Shown piece after piece: positions 35,141-44,034 of a DNA stretch of 64,000 nt. The notes below the pieces were generated by a model. The model saw nothing but the letters and a program-made list of their open reading frames with translations, was not told where the DNA came from and searched no databases. Position numbers and translations under genes: made by a program. Origin of the DNA: JABDIY01 sp963803875 (GTDB lineage: Bacteria > Actinomycetota > Acidimicrobiia > Acidimicrobiales > SZUA-35); NCBI GenBank assembly GCA_963803875.1, contig CAWDOA010000009.1:186001-250000 (forward strand), in the 5' to 3' direction. Each line of letters begins with the position of its first letter. Positions within the stretch are counted from its first letter, which is position 1.

Positions 35141-35709
35141 GACCCGACGCGTTCGGTGAATCGGGTGATCCGTTCGATGAACGCTTCGCGATGGTGCTTC
35201 TGGAAAGTGTCCCAGGTGCACAACGTCGTTGGATCGGCTATTCGATCGATGAACAACACCCCGTCCAGATGATCAACCTCGTGCTGCCACGTGCCGGCGG
35301 TGAGACCTCGCTTGATCTCATCGTGCTCGACCCCGTCACGATCGAAATAGCGAACTCGAATGTTCACGTGCCGCATGACGTTTCCTCGTAGCGGGACCGA
35401 CAGGCAACCCTCGTTGATCTCCACCAGTTCGTCGTCGAGCGGCTCTATCTCCGGGTTGATGGCAACGGTCAAAGGGATCGGTGGCTTGTAGGGATAGCGA
35501 GGGTTGGAGTTGACCTCCATCACCACGATTCGGGCACCGACACCGAGTTGTGTGGCGGCGAGGCCGGCGCCGTTGGCGTCACGCATGGTGTCGATCAAAT
35601 CGTCGATGACCCGTTGGGTGTCGCCTTCGGAGATCGACTCCCGAGAAACCGGAACTCCCGGTTCGCGGAGTTGCGGATCGCCAATCGTGAGGATCGGTTG
35701 AACCGTCAT
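35137..35709 (-). CDS. Peptide-deformylase-family protein inside the hut operon; candidate N-formylglutamate deformylase
   Basis: This 190-residue protein has all three peptide deformylase motifs: GAGLAATQLGV (GxGLAAxQ), EGCLSVP (EGCLS, metal Cys) and WQHEVDHLDG (HExxH, two metal His and the catalytic Glu). It should therefore be an active metal-dependent deformylase. Its start overlaps the end of hutU (ATGA) and its stop overlaps the start of hutF (GTGA), so it is tightly coupled to histidine catabolism. No hutG is present in the window. HutF makes N-formylglutamate, so I infer that this enzyme removes the formyl group from it in place of HutG. A plain housekeeping peptide deformylase placed here by chance is the alternative. 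Confidence 0.85.
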   Translation of the reverse strand: MTVQPILTIGDPQLREPGVPVSRESISEGDTQRVIDDLIDTMRDANGAGLAATQLGVGARIVVMEVNSNPRYPYKPPIPLTVAINPEIEPLDDELVEINEGCLSVPLRGNVMRHVNIRVRYFDRDGVEHDEIKRGLTAGTWQHEVDHLDGVLFIDRIADPTTLCTWDTFQKHHREAFIERITRFTERVGS

Positions 35710-37403
35710 GCCTTCTGCCCTCCCGCCATGGGCACCTTCACGCCGCGGTCAGATGCAACCTCGGCGGCGCGGTCGTATCCAGCATCCACGTGGCGCATCA
35801 CACCGGTTGCCGGATCGTTGGTGAGCACCCGCTCCAACTTCTCGGATGCGAGATCGGTGCCGTCAGCGAGACTCACCTGGCCGGCGTGAATCGACCGGCC
35901 GATTCCTACTCCCCCACCGTGATGGATGCTCACCCACGTGGCGCCCGAACTGGCGTTCACCAGACCGTTCAGGAGTGGCCAATCGGCGATCGCATCGGAG
36001 CCGTCGAGCATCGCCTCGGTCTCGCGGTAGGGCGACGCAACCGAACCGGAGTCCAGGTGATCCCGCCCGATGACGATAGGTGCCTTCAGCTCACCCGACC
36101 GCACCATTTCGTTGAATCGCAAACCGAGACGGTGTCGTTCGCCGTAGCCGAGCCAGCAGATCCTCGCCGGCAGCCCCTGGAACGCCACCTTCTCCCCCGC
36201 CAGCCTGATCCAGCGTGCGAGCGACTCGTTTTCGGGGAACTCCTCCAGCACCGCACGGTCGGTCGCAGCGATATCGGCAGGATCTCCGGAGAGAGCGACC
36301 CACCGAAATGGTCCCAACCCTTCGCAGAACAGCGGACGTATGTACGCGGGGAGGAACCCCGGGTAGTCGAAGGCCCGATCGAACCCGCCCAGCTTGGCTT
36401 CGGCTCGAAGGCTGTTGCCGTAGTCGAACACTTCGGCTCCGGCGTCCATGAATCCGACCATGGCCTGACAGTGGCTGGCCATCGCAACACGCGCCCGCCG
36501 TGTGAACTCGTCCGGTTGGGTGGACTTCAGCTCTGCGGCGGCCTCGAGCGAGAGGTCGTTGGGGACATAGCTCAACGGGTCGTGGGCGCTTGTCTGATCA
36601 GTGACTATGTCGGCATCGACTCCGTCGGCGAGAAGGCGGGGCAGGAGGTCGGCTGCGTTGCCCAGCAGCCCGACCGACAGAGCGGTGCCAGATTTCTTGG
36701 CCTCGCTGACCCGTCGCACTGCCGTGGCGTAGTCGGGGGCGATCTCGTCGAGGTAACGATGCTCCACGCGACGCTCGAGCATGTGTTGGTCAACGTCGAT
36801 GATCAGCACCACACCGTCGTTCATGGTGACCGCAAGCGGTTGGGCTCCGCCCATACCTCCGGCCCCGGCCGTGATCGTGAGCGTGCCGGCCAGCGATCCT
36901 CCGAACCGCCTGCGGGCGATCTCGGCGAAGCACTCGTAGGTCCCCTGAAGAATTCCCTGGGTGCCGATGTAGATCCACGATCCGGCGGTCATCTGCCCGT
37001 ACATCGTGAGTCCCAGGTGTTCGAGACGGCGGAACTCCTCCCAGTTGGCCCACTCCGGTACGAGGTTCGAGTTGGCGATCAGCACTCGAGGCGCCCACTC
37101 ATGGGTGCGGAGGACCCCGACAGGTTTGCCAGACTGGACGAGCATTGTTTCGTCGCGATCCAAGGTTTGCAGGGTGCGCAACATGGCCCGGTATGCGTCC
37201 CAGGAACGAGCGGCTCGGCCGGTCCCTCCGTACACGACCAGCCCATCCGGATTCTCGGCAACCTGGGGATCAAGGTTGTTCTGGAGCATGCGGTAGGCAG
37301 CCTCTTGGGGCCAGCCCCTGCACGAGAGGGCCGAGCCTCGTGGAGCGGCAATACCCGTGACCGGAGTGCCGATGGAGCCGGGTTCCGTCGCTGAAGATGT
37401 CAT
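35706..37403 (-). CDS. hutU: Urocanate hydratase
   Basis: Urocanase adds water to urocanate to give imidazolonepropionate, using tightly bound NAD+. The 565-residue protein contains GWPQEAAYRMLQNNLDPQVA and VVYGGTGRAARSWD near the N-terminus, ITAGAGGMGGAQPLAVTMND (the NAD-binding Gly-rich loop) and SGDPADIAATDRAVLEEFPE, all diagnostic. I use ATG at 37403 because the family normally starts close to there; ATG 37430 is an alternative that would begin two bases from the putative operator. It is the first gene of the leftward hut operon and overlaps the deformylase gene by four bases. It diverges from the IclR-type regulator gene. Confidence 0.92.
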   Translation of the reverse strand: MTSSATEPGSIGTPVTGIAAPRGSALSCRGWPQEAAYRMLQNNLDPQVAENPDGLVVYGGTGRAARSWDAYRAMLRTLQTLDRDETMLVQSGKPVGVLRTHEWAPRVLIANSNLVPEWANWEEFRRLEHLGLTMYGQMTAGSWIYIGTQGILQGTYECFAEIARRRFGGSLAGTLTITAGAGGMGGAQPLAVTMNDGVVLIIDVDQHMLERRVEHRYLDEIAPDYATAVRRVSEAKKSGTALSVGLLGNAADLLPRLLADGVDADIVTDQTSAHDPLSYVPNDLSLEAAAELKSTQPDEFTRRARVAMASHCQAMVGFMDAGAEVFDYGNSLRAEAKLGGFDRAFDYPGFLPAYIRPLFCEGLGPFRWVALSGDPADIAATDRAVLEEFPENESLARWIRLAGEKVAFQGLPARICWLGYGERHRLGLRFNEMVRSGELKAPIVIGRDHLDSGSVASPYRETEAMLDGSDAIADWPLLNGLVNASSGATWVSIHHGGGVGIGRSIHAGQVSLADGTDLASEKLERVLTNDPATGVMRHVDAGYDRAAEVASDRGVKVPMAGGQKA

Positions 37404-37431
37404 CGGTTGAAGTCTGCGCACCATTCTCATA

Positions 37432-37449
37432 TGTTGTCAACGTGCAACA
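37432..37449. promoter_or_regulatory. Candidate IclR operator between hutU and the regulator
   Basis: TGTTGTCAACGTGCAACA has matching arms TGTTG and CAACA around an 8-base core and is AT-richer than the surrounding DNA. It lies in the short divergent gap of the hut locus, where a regulator would control both directions. Confidence 0.45.
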
Positions 37450-37476
37450 ATCATTGTCAGCAGATGAAAGGTCCTC

Positions 37477-38154
37477 GTGACGGCCAAGTCCGTGCAGAAC
37501 GGTTCGGTTCCACGATCAGTGGGTCGAGTCATCGATCTTCTCGAGACTGTCCTCGAGCTGCAGCCGTGCACACTGTCGGCGGCGGCCGAAGCGTGTGAAC
37601 TCACCCCGACGACTGCACTCCGACATCTCAGAGCATTGGAGGCACGGGGATATCTGAAACGAGGTGGCAATGGTGAGTTCTCGGCCGGTCCGACTCTCGA
37701 GCGCATCGCAGTGTCGCTTCGGGAGACCGAGCCGCTCGATCGCCTCTTGGCCACAGCGCAGCCATATCTCGAACAGCTCGCCGGAGAAACCGGCGAGTCG
37801 ACCTACCTGGCCATCTGTGATCATCGGGTTGCCACCTATGTCGCAACCGCCGAAAGCGATCGGGCGATCCGTCATGTGGGATGGGTTGGTCAGACCGTTC
37901 CCCTCTCGGGCACAGCTGTTGGCGCAGCAATTGCCGAACCCGGTGTGGTGGCCTACCGAACCGGCGCGGTCGAGCCCGACATCACGGCCGTTTCACTCAG
38001 CGTCGGGCCAGACGATCCGACACTGGCGATCTCGGTCATCGGTCCGCTCCACCGTCTCGACGCGAAAGCGATCCGCCGAATCTCGGTGTCGCTGGGGAAC
38101 ACCGTCGATGCGCTCAGTGAGAATCTGGGACTCGAGAAACGAGTGGTGTCATGA
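37477..38154 (+). CDS. IclR-family transcriptional regulator of histidine utilisation
   Basis: GTG at 37477 starts a 225-residue protein. An N-terminal winged helix (GRVIDLLETVLELQPCTLSA, LTPTTALRHLRALEARGYLK) is followed by the IclR effector domain (YLEQLAGETGESTYLAICDH, IRHVGWVGQTVPLSGTAVGA). Proteins of this family bind small acids and commonly regulate catabolic operons from a divergent position. The gene overlaps hutH by four bases (ATGA) and diverges from hutU. It therefore very likely controls the whole locus, with urocanate or another intermediate as inducer. The ligand is an inference from context. Confidence 0.88.
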   Translation: MTAKSVQNGSVPRSVGRVIDLLETVLELQPCTLSAAAEACELTPTTALRHLRALEARGYLKRGGNGEFSAGPTLERIAVSLRETEPLDRLLATAQPYLEQLAGETGESTYLAICDHRVATYVATAESDRAIRHVGWVGQTVPLSGTAVGAAIAEPGVVAYRTGAVEPDITAVSLSVGPDDPTLAISVIGPLHRLDAKAIRRISVSLGNTVDALSENLGLEKRVVS

Positions 38155-39677
38155 GGATCATCCTGCACGGAACCGGCGTACGCATCGATGATGTCGTGCA
38201 GGTCGCTCGGCACGGGGCCGAGGTCGAACTCGGTGCTGACGCCCTGGAACGAATGCAGCGATCTCGAGCGATCGTGGAACGGTTGGCCGAAGGAGAACCC
38301 AAGTACGGGATCTCCACCGGCTTTGGAGCTCTTGCCACGGTGTCGATACCACCCGATCGTCGATCCGCCCTTCAGGCAGCACTGGTTCGTTCCCACGCAG
38401 CCGGAATGGGTGATCCGGTGGAAGAGGAAGTAGTCCGAGCCATGATCTTCCTGCGAGCTCGGACCCTCGCCCTCGGAGCCTCGGGGGCACGGCCACTGGT
38501 CGCCCAGGCAATGCTCGATCTCCTCAATGCAGGGATCTCTCCCATCGTCCCCGAACACGGTTCCCTCGGGGCCAGCGGCGATCTTGCCCCTTTGGCTCAT
38601 GCCGCACTAGTGCTGTTGGGCGAGGGCGAGGCGATTCACAACGGCAAACGCACGCCCGCCGGCGAAGCCCTGGTCGACGCTGGACTGGCCCCGATCCAAC
38701 TGGCGGAGAAAGAGGGCTTGGCCGTGACAAACGGAACCGACGGCATTCTCGGAATGTTGTGCCTTGCCATTCGAGATCTGGGACAACTCCTGGCCCAGGC
38801 CGACATGGTTGCTGCGCTCACCGTCGAGGGTCTCTTCGCTACCGACGCACCCTTTGCCGCCGATCTCCAGCAGCTGCGCCCCCACCCGGGCCAGGCAGCC
38901 AGCGCTGGGAACCTCACCACACTGCTGTCGGGCTCGCCCATCGTTGCCGATCATCGGGCAGGTGATACCCGGGTCCAGGATGCGTATTCGATTCGCTGCA
39001 CGCCTGCGGTGAACGGCGCAGCACGGGACACGCTCGATCACGCCCGCCGCGTTGCCGATATCGAACTGGCATCGGCGATCGACAACCCGATGGTCCTGCC
39101 TGATGGCCGAGTGGAGTCCTGTGGCAACTTCCATGGAGCACCGTTGGGTTTCGTTGCCGACTTCCTGGCCATCGCCGCGGCTGAAGTCGGAGCGATCGCC
39201 GAGCGCCGTATGGATCGCCTACTCGACAAGACCAGGAATCACGGTCTTCGACCATTTCTCGCCCATGAGGTTGGGGTGGACAGCGGCCTGATGATCGGCC
39301 ACTACACCGCCGCCGCAATGGCATCGGAGAACAAGCGGTTGGCTGCTCCGGCGTCAGTCGATTCGCTTCCGACCTCAGGCATGCAGGAAGACCATGTCTC
39401 TATGGCATGGGGAGCAGTTCGCAAACTCCGGCGGGTCATCGACAACCTCCGGCGAATCCTCGCCGTCGAGTACGTCATTTCAGCCCGGGCGGTAGAGGCC
39501 CGGAGCCCGCTGCAGCCGGCGGCAGCCACTGGAGCGTTGATCGAACTACTGAGAACCACCGTTCCCGGCGCGGGGCCCGATCGTTACCTTGCTCCGGAGC
39601 TGGCAGCCGCAGAAGCTCTCCTCCGATCCGACCGCACCTTCGAGGTTCTGGCTGATCGCAAGGTCCACATCGCCTGA
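38151..39677 (+). CDS. hutH: Histidine ammonia-lyase
   Basis: The 508-residue enzyme converts histidine to urocanate and ammonia. The motif GSLGASGDLAPLAHAALVLL around residue 140 contains the Ala-Ser-Gly triplet that cyclises into the MIO cofactor. KYGISTGFGALATVSI and QEDHVSMAWGAVRKLRRVID are further family signatures. ATG at 38151 overlaps the regulator's stop codon, so the two are translationally coupled. The remaining pathway genes are transcribed in the opposite direction from the same short regulatory gap. Length and motifs are normal and I see no defects. Confidence 0.95.
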   Translation: MRIILHGTGVRIDDVVQVARHGAEVELGADALERMQRSRAIVERLAEGEPKYGISTGFGALATVSIPPDRRSALQAALVRSHAAGMGDPVEEEVVRAMIFLRARTLALGASGARPLVAQAMLDLLNAGISPIVPEHGSLGASGDLAPLAHAALVLLGEGEAIHNGKRTPAGEALVDAGLAPIQLAEKEGLAVTNGTDGILGMLCLAIRDLGQLLAQADMVAALTVEGLFATDAPFAADLQQLRPHPGQAASAGNLTTLLSGSPIVADHRAGDTRVQDAYSIRCTPAVNGAARDTLDHARRVADIELASAIDNPMVLPDGRVESCGNFHGAPLGFVADFLAIAAAEVGAIAERRMDRLLDKTRNHGLRPFLAHEVGVDSGLMIGHYTAAAMASENKRLAAPASVDSLPTSGMQEDHVSMAWGAVRKLRRVIDNLRRILAVEYVISARAVEARSPLQPAAATGALIELLRTTVPGAGPDRYLAPELAAAEALLRSDRTFEVLADRKVHIA

Positions 39678-39723
39678 GAACTGACCGAACGAGTTCTGCG
39701 AAAGCGCGTTCGGTTTGGCATAG

Positions 39724-40220
39724 TTGGTCATGGCCCTTGTGCGCGAAACAAAGCTGCCCGGCGTGGGCGTGCGGCACGAATTCACCACCGATGCAGGCGA
39801 TGTCATCGGTGTGTTGGTGCATCACGACGGTCGCCGTGACCTCTTGATGTATGACCGGGTCGATCCCGACTCATGCGCCTCGACGACCGAACTCAGTTCG
39901 CCGGACAGTCGCGCACTGGCCGAGATGTTAGGCGCCAGTCAGATCGCCGAGTCACTACGGGCAGTGCAGCAGGACGTGGCAGGATTGGCAATCGAGTGGA
40001 TCGAGATTCCCGGCGACTCCCAGCTGGGGTCGTCGACGATCGCTGATGGCGAGTATCGACAACGAACCGGCGCATCGATCGTGGCGGTCCTGACGAGATG
40101 GTGACTCGATCCCGGCGCCAGGTCCCGACTTTGTCCTTCGAGGAGGCGACACCGTTGTGGCGGTGGCGACCCACGAGGGTGCTACGAGCGCTTCGTGAGC
40201 TGATTCTGCCGGATCAGTGA
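39724..40220 (+). CDS. KhtT-like TrkA-C (RCK_C) regulatory subunit of a K+/H+ antiporter, frameshifted end
   Basis: The first 120 residues (ETKLPGVGVRHEFTTDAGDV, VLVHHDGRRDLLMYDRVDPD, IEWIEIPGDSQLGSSTIADG) match KhtT, the peripheral subunit of bacterial K+/H+ antiporters. The frame stops at 40104, but the missing RCK_C end continues in two other frames: PAPGPDFVLRGGDTVVAVAT (to about 40185), then ALRELILPDQ and TGA at 40218. At least two indels are therefore needed, near 40096 and 40187. The restored stop overlaps the GTG start of the antiporter gene at 40217 (GTGA), which supports this reading. The protein should sense a nucleotide or ion and gate the antiporter. Confidence 0.75.
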
Positions 40221-41417
40221 TTCTCGCTGCGGGCAGTACCGATACTGCGCTTGCCTTTCTGGAGATCGGCGCAATCGCGTTGGTCCTCGGTTCCCTCGCT
40301 CGCCTTTCGGGTCGCCTGGGAATCACCGCCGTCCCGTTCTACCTGATTGCGGGACTGGCCTTCGGCGAAGGGGGCGTGGCCGAAGTAGACGTGAGCGAGA
40401 GCTTCGTCGAACTCGCCGCCGAGATCGGTGTGTTACTTCTTCTGTTCACGCTCGGCCTCGAATACTCCGAATCAGAACTCCGAGAGGGACTTCGTACCGG
40501 TATTCCCCCTGGGCTTCTGGACATGTTCCTCAACGCCACGCCCGGGCTCCTGCTCGGTCTCGCACTGGGCTGGGAACCACTCGCAGCAGTGCTACTCGCG
40601 GGGGTCACGTGGATCTCATCGTCGGGAGTTGTGTCCAAAGTGCTCTCCGACCTCGGTCGGCTGGGTAACCGCGAGACGCCGGCGGTGCTGAATCTCCTCG
40701 TAATCGAAGATCTTGCGATGGCGGTGTATCTGCCGTTGGTTGCGGCGCTCATTGTGGGCGGTTCGGTAATGACCATTCTGGGTAACGTGACGATCGCGCT
40801 GGTCGCCGTCACGGTCATCTTGTTGTCCGCGCTTCGATTCGGTCAGCGGTTGAGCGCGCTGCTTGCGGGTGGTTCCGATGAGGCACTACTGCTCGGAATT
40901 TTCGGCGTAACACTGCTTGTCGCCGGTGGTGCACAGCTCTTGGAGGTTTCCGGAGCGATCGGGGCGTTCCTCGTTGGGCTGGCAATTTCCGGACCGACCG
41001 AAGAACGAGCCCTCCGTTTGATCTCGCCGCTTCGAGACCTGTTCGCAGCTACCTTCTTTGTGTTCTTCTCGTTTCAGATCGACCCGACCGACCTGATCGA
41101 TGCACTGCTTCCAGCCAGTGGTCTGGTGGTGATCACAGCACTCACCAAGGTGGTGACCGGGTGGTACAGCGCACGACGGATGGGGATTGGAACCTCCGGT
41201 CGACTCAGGGCGGGAACGGTCCTGATTGCTCGTGGCGAATTCTCCATCGTGATCGCGGCGCTTGGCTTCAGGCCTCGCGGACGGCCCCGAGTTGGGCGCC
41301 CTGGCCGCCGGCTATGTGCTGCTATCGGCTGTCTTTGGACCTCTGGCTTCGAAGTTCTCACACCTGCTACCGGCGCGAACGCCACGTAGCCGATCGATCG
41401 TGAGCAGTTCCCCCTGA
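40217..41417 (+). CDS. KhtU-like monovalent cation/proton antiporter (CPA2 family), one frameshift
   Basis: GTG at 40217 begins a membrane protein with about twelve helices: IGAIALVLGSLARLSGRLGI, FVELAAEIGVLLLLFTLGLE and VTWISSSGVVSKVLSDLGRL are typical of CPA2 antiporters. The frame leaves the family after SIVIAALGF. Removing one base near 41270 continues with LADGPELGALAAGYVLLSAV and FGPLASKFSHLLPAR, to TGA at 41417, giving 399 residues. Unlike KefB/C it has no fused RCK domain; that role falls to the coupled upstream KhtT-like gene. The pair should export K+ in exchange for H+ under alkaline or osmotic stress. Confidence 0.82.
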
Positions 41418-41590
41418 CCAGCGGCTTGCGGCACTGCACAAACGCAAAATCCTTGGAAAGTACGTGACAAACTAGGTATTTCGTATAGTATGTGTTCAAG
41501 GGAAGTGATTGCCGGTCGATCTCGTAGAGGTCACGTGCAGTTCACCAACCGGACCCGCAGCCCCTCAGGCACCTGCCGAAAGGACCTACC

Positions 41591-41788
41591 ATGACCACTA
41601 CCCTCGTGATCGAACTCATGATGATCGCTGCTTGGATGCTCACCGGCCTGGTGTGCTCCTGGGCGAAGGCTGAGCCGGGCCAGCCTCGGCTGGCGTGGGC
41701 ACCGATGGCCATAGTCCTAGGGCCGCTGTGGCTCAAGGTGGCCGCTGAGCAGGCCGAGGATCTGGTACCGGAGACCGTACGATCCTGA
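41591..41788 (+). CDS. Small membrane protein, function unknown
   Basis: ATG 41591 follows a fair ribosome site (GAAAGGA). The 65-residue product has two hydrophobic stretches, LVIELMMIAAWMLTGLVCSW and APMAIVLGPLWLKVA, and an acidic end. It has no recognised domain. The 170 bases upstream are AT-richer and contain TATAGT at 41484, a possible -10 element. The gene is short, so confidence is modest. Confidence 0.5.
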   Translation: MTTTLVIELMMIAAWMLTGLVCSWAKAEPGQPRLAWAPMAIVLGPLWLKVAAEQAEDLVPETVRS

Positions 41789-42026
41789 GGGGGTCATCCC
41801 ACGTACCCACAATCTGGCTCGATGAACCAAGAGGAACAGCGCGAGGCTGAGCCGGTGTAAACCTCGTACGGACAACACTGTGCGGTCTGCGGTGACCTAC
41901 GATCAGCCTATGAGCGGCGCTGCTTCAATCCCGGCCCGGCACGCCAACCAGACATGGTTCGATCTGGGCATCAAGAGGTGGGATCTGATCGGTTCAGCTC
42001 GTCGCACGCTCGTGAAGGCGTAGGCG

Positions 42027-43730
42027 ATGGAAACCAAGCCACAACGCACTCGGTACCGGACCGACGATCTACGGGCAGACATCGTTGCCGGGATCGCAGT
42101 GACAGCGCTGATGGTCCCCCACGGCATGGCATACGCCGAACTCGCCGGATTGCCTGCGATCAACGGGCTGTACACAACGGTGGCTGCGCTGATCGGATAC
42201 GCCCTCATCGGTCCGTCGCGTTATCTCTTGCTCGGACCCGATTCCTCACTCGCCCCCCTGATTGCTGCGACAGTCACCCTCGCGGTTGCGGGTCCTGACC
42301 CCGCCCAAGCGATCGCCGTCGGCAGCTTGCTCGCCCTCACCTCGGGTGCAATCTGCATGCTTGCCGGGTTCGCCAGCCTGGGTTCGATTGCCGAACTGTT
42401 GTCCCGCCCGGTCCAGCTTGGGTATCTCAATGGCCTGGCCATCGTCATGGTCCTCAGCCAACTAGCGAAGCTGTTTGGCTTCTCGGTGCCGTCGGGTTCT
42501 CCGCCTAACCGGTTGGTGGACACCCTCCAAGGCATTCTCGATGGGAAGACCGATCTCGCCGCACTGCTGGTCGGATCGATAGCACTGCTCGCCATCATCC
42601 TTTTCGCCGAGCGTCCCCAGATTCCAATGGTCTTCTTCGCCGTCGCGGGCGCCACCCTGGCGGTTCGTTTGTTGGATCTTTCCAGCCTCTCGGTGATTGG
42701 TGAGGTTCCCCGTGGCTTCCCTACCCCGGCCGTGCCCGACCTCGACGGTGGTGATCTGGGAATCATCTTTGCGGCTTCGTTTGGGCTGGCGTGGGTGACC
42801 CTCACGGATACCACAGCGCTATCCCGTGGGTTTTCCCGTCGTACAGGTGAGTCGGTGGATCCGAACCGGGAGATCATCGCATTGGGCGCATCGAACATAG
42901 CGGCGGGTGCCTTTGCTGGATTCCCCGTTAGCGCCAGCACCACCCGCACCACCCTCGCGTTCGCCAGCGGCGGCCGGACCAAAGCCGTCGGAGTCGTAAG
43001 CGCCGTGCTACTGGTGATTCTGCTCTTTGTCGGTGGCGACCTTATCGCCGACCTCCCCACCACCGTCTTGGCTGCGATTGTGATCGCGGCGGCTATCAAC
43101 CTGTTCGATCTCACTCAGCTCCGCTGGATGCGAGACGTGCGCCGCAGTGAATTCCGTATGGCGATTGCGACCATGGTTGCTGTGGTTGTCTTTGGAGTAC
43201 TCAATGGGCTTCTCATTGCTGTTGGTCTGTCCATCGCCAACTTCGTCAGGAAGGTCTGGCGGCCCTATGACGCCGTTCTCGGGCGGATCGATCAGCGACC
43301 CGGGCACCACGATGTCCGACGACACCCCGAAGCGCAGCAAGTGCCGGGACTTCTCGTGTTCCGCTTCGACGCTCCGTTGTTCTTTGCCAACGCCGACTAC
43401 TTCCTCCGACGGGTTGGAGAGATCATCAGCGAGGCCGAATCCGAAGGTGAACCGGTTCGGCGCTTCATTATTGCGGCGGACCCGATGACCGATGTCGACA
43501 CCAGTGGTGCGGATGCACTGTTGACGCTGCTCCGACGGCTCGAGAGACGCAATATCGAGTTCGGGTTCGCCACGCTGAGGGGGCCGGTGAAAGATCATCT
43601 GTACGCCTACGGCCTCTACGATCGCATAGGTGCGGAACGTTTCTACGACTCAATCGGATTTGCAACAGATGCGTACGTCGAGGACTACGGCATCGACTGG
43701 ACCGACTGGACCGATCGAACCGACGCCTGA
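42027..43730 (+). CDS. SulP-family anion transporter with C-terminal STAS domain
   Basis: The 567-residue protein has the SulP signature early on (ALMVPHGMAYAELAGLPAIN, GLYTTVAALIGYALIGPSRY), 10-14 membrane helices to about residue 410, and a STAS domain at the end (FRFDAPLFFANADYFLRRVG, ADPMTDVDTSGADALLTLLR). SulP proteins carry sulfate, bicarbonate or organic anions with Na+ or H+. Substrate type cannot be told from sequence. The C-terminus ends in an Asp/Trp/Thr mini-repeat (TDWTDWTDRTDA). A second SulP protein is encoded at 50470. No partner gene is adjacent; a YggT gene converges from the other side. Confidence 0.88.
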   Translation: METKPQRTRYRTDDLRADIVAGIAVTALMVPHGMAYAELAGLPAINGLYTTVAALIGYALIGPSRYLLLGPDSSLAPLIAATVTLAVAGPDPAQAIAVGSLLALTSGAICMLAGFASLGSIAELLSRPVQLGYLNGLAIVMVLSQLAKLFGFSVPSGSPPNRLVDTLQGILDGKTDLAALLVGSIALLAIILFAERPQIPMVFFAVAGATLAVRLLDLSSLSVIGEVPRGFPTPAVPDLDGGDLGIIFAASFGLAWVTLTDTTALSRGFSRRTGESVDPNREIIALGASNIAAGAFAGFPVSASTTRTTLAFASGGRTKAVGVVSAVLLVILLFVGGDLIADLPTTVLAAIVIAAAINLFDLTQLRWMRDVRRSEFRMAIATMVAVVVFGVLNGLLIAVGLSIANFVRKVWRPYDAVLGRIDQRPGHHDVRRHPEAQQVPGLLVFRFDAPLFFANADYFLRRVGEIISEAESEGEPVRRFIIAADPMTDVDTSGADALLTLLRRLERRNIEFGFATLRGPVKDHLYAYGLYDRIGAERFYDSIGFATDAYVEDYGIDWTDWTDRTDA

Positions 43731-43748
43731 CAGCTCACCGTTGGTGCG

Positions 43749-44000
43749 CTAGAACGCCCCGACGATCGGGACCAGGATCAGGTTGATGCCAAGGATGACA
43801 ACGATGATCGAGATGTCAATTCCACCCATGGGTGGGATGATCCGACGGACCGGGGCCAAGACGGGCTCAGTTGCCCGATAGACGAGGTCGGCAATAGGCC
43901 GAAACGTTGAATCAGGGCCGATCTTCACCCAGCTCATGATCGCTCGGGCCACGAAGAGTAGCGAAGCGATACGAAGCAGGAAAAGGAGCAAGGAGGACAT
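43749..44000 (-). CDS. YggT-family membrane protein
   Basis: ATG at 44000 starts an 83-residue protein (MSSLLLFLLRIASLLFVARA) with two membrane helices and the family core PVRRIIPPMGGIDISIIVVI. An open frame extends upstream to 44159, but it overlaps the LLM gene and is not family-like. In other actinobacteria YggT genes often lie near cell-division genes. Here the gene follows the LLM oxidoreductase gene with 34 bases between them. The function is not established; a role in envelope or osmotic homeostasis has been proposed for the family. Confidence 0.8.
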   Translation of the reverse strand: MSSLLLFLLRIASLLFVARAIMSWVKIGPDSTFRPIADLVYRATEPVLAPVRRIIPPMGGIDISIIVVILGINLILVPIVGAF

Positions 44001-44034
44001 CGATCCAGTGTGCCAGGACGCAGGCGGACTGCGA

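Noticed and set aside
40096..40104. Second possible Sec UGA at the end of the KhtT-like frame
   Set aside because: The TGA is not at a Cys position, and the family sequence continues in another frame, so it is a frameshift artefact.
41450..41490. Promoter upstream of the small membrane protein (TTGGAA and TATAGT)
   Set aside because: The -10-like box is good, but the spacing to any -35-like box is wrong (25 or 14 bases), so I do not list it as a promoter.
43700..43730. TDWTDWTDRTDA repeat at the end of the SulP protein as a functional tandem repeat
   Set aside because: It is only three short units at a free C-terminus and is more likely replication slippage without function.
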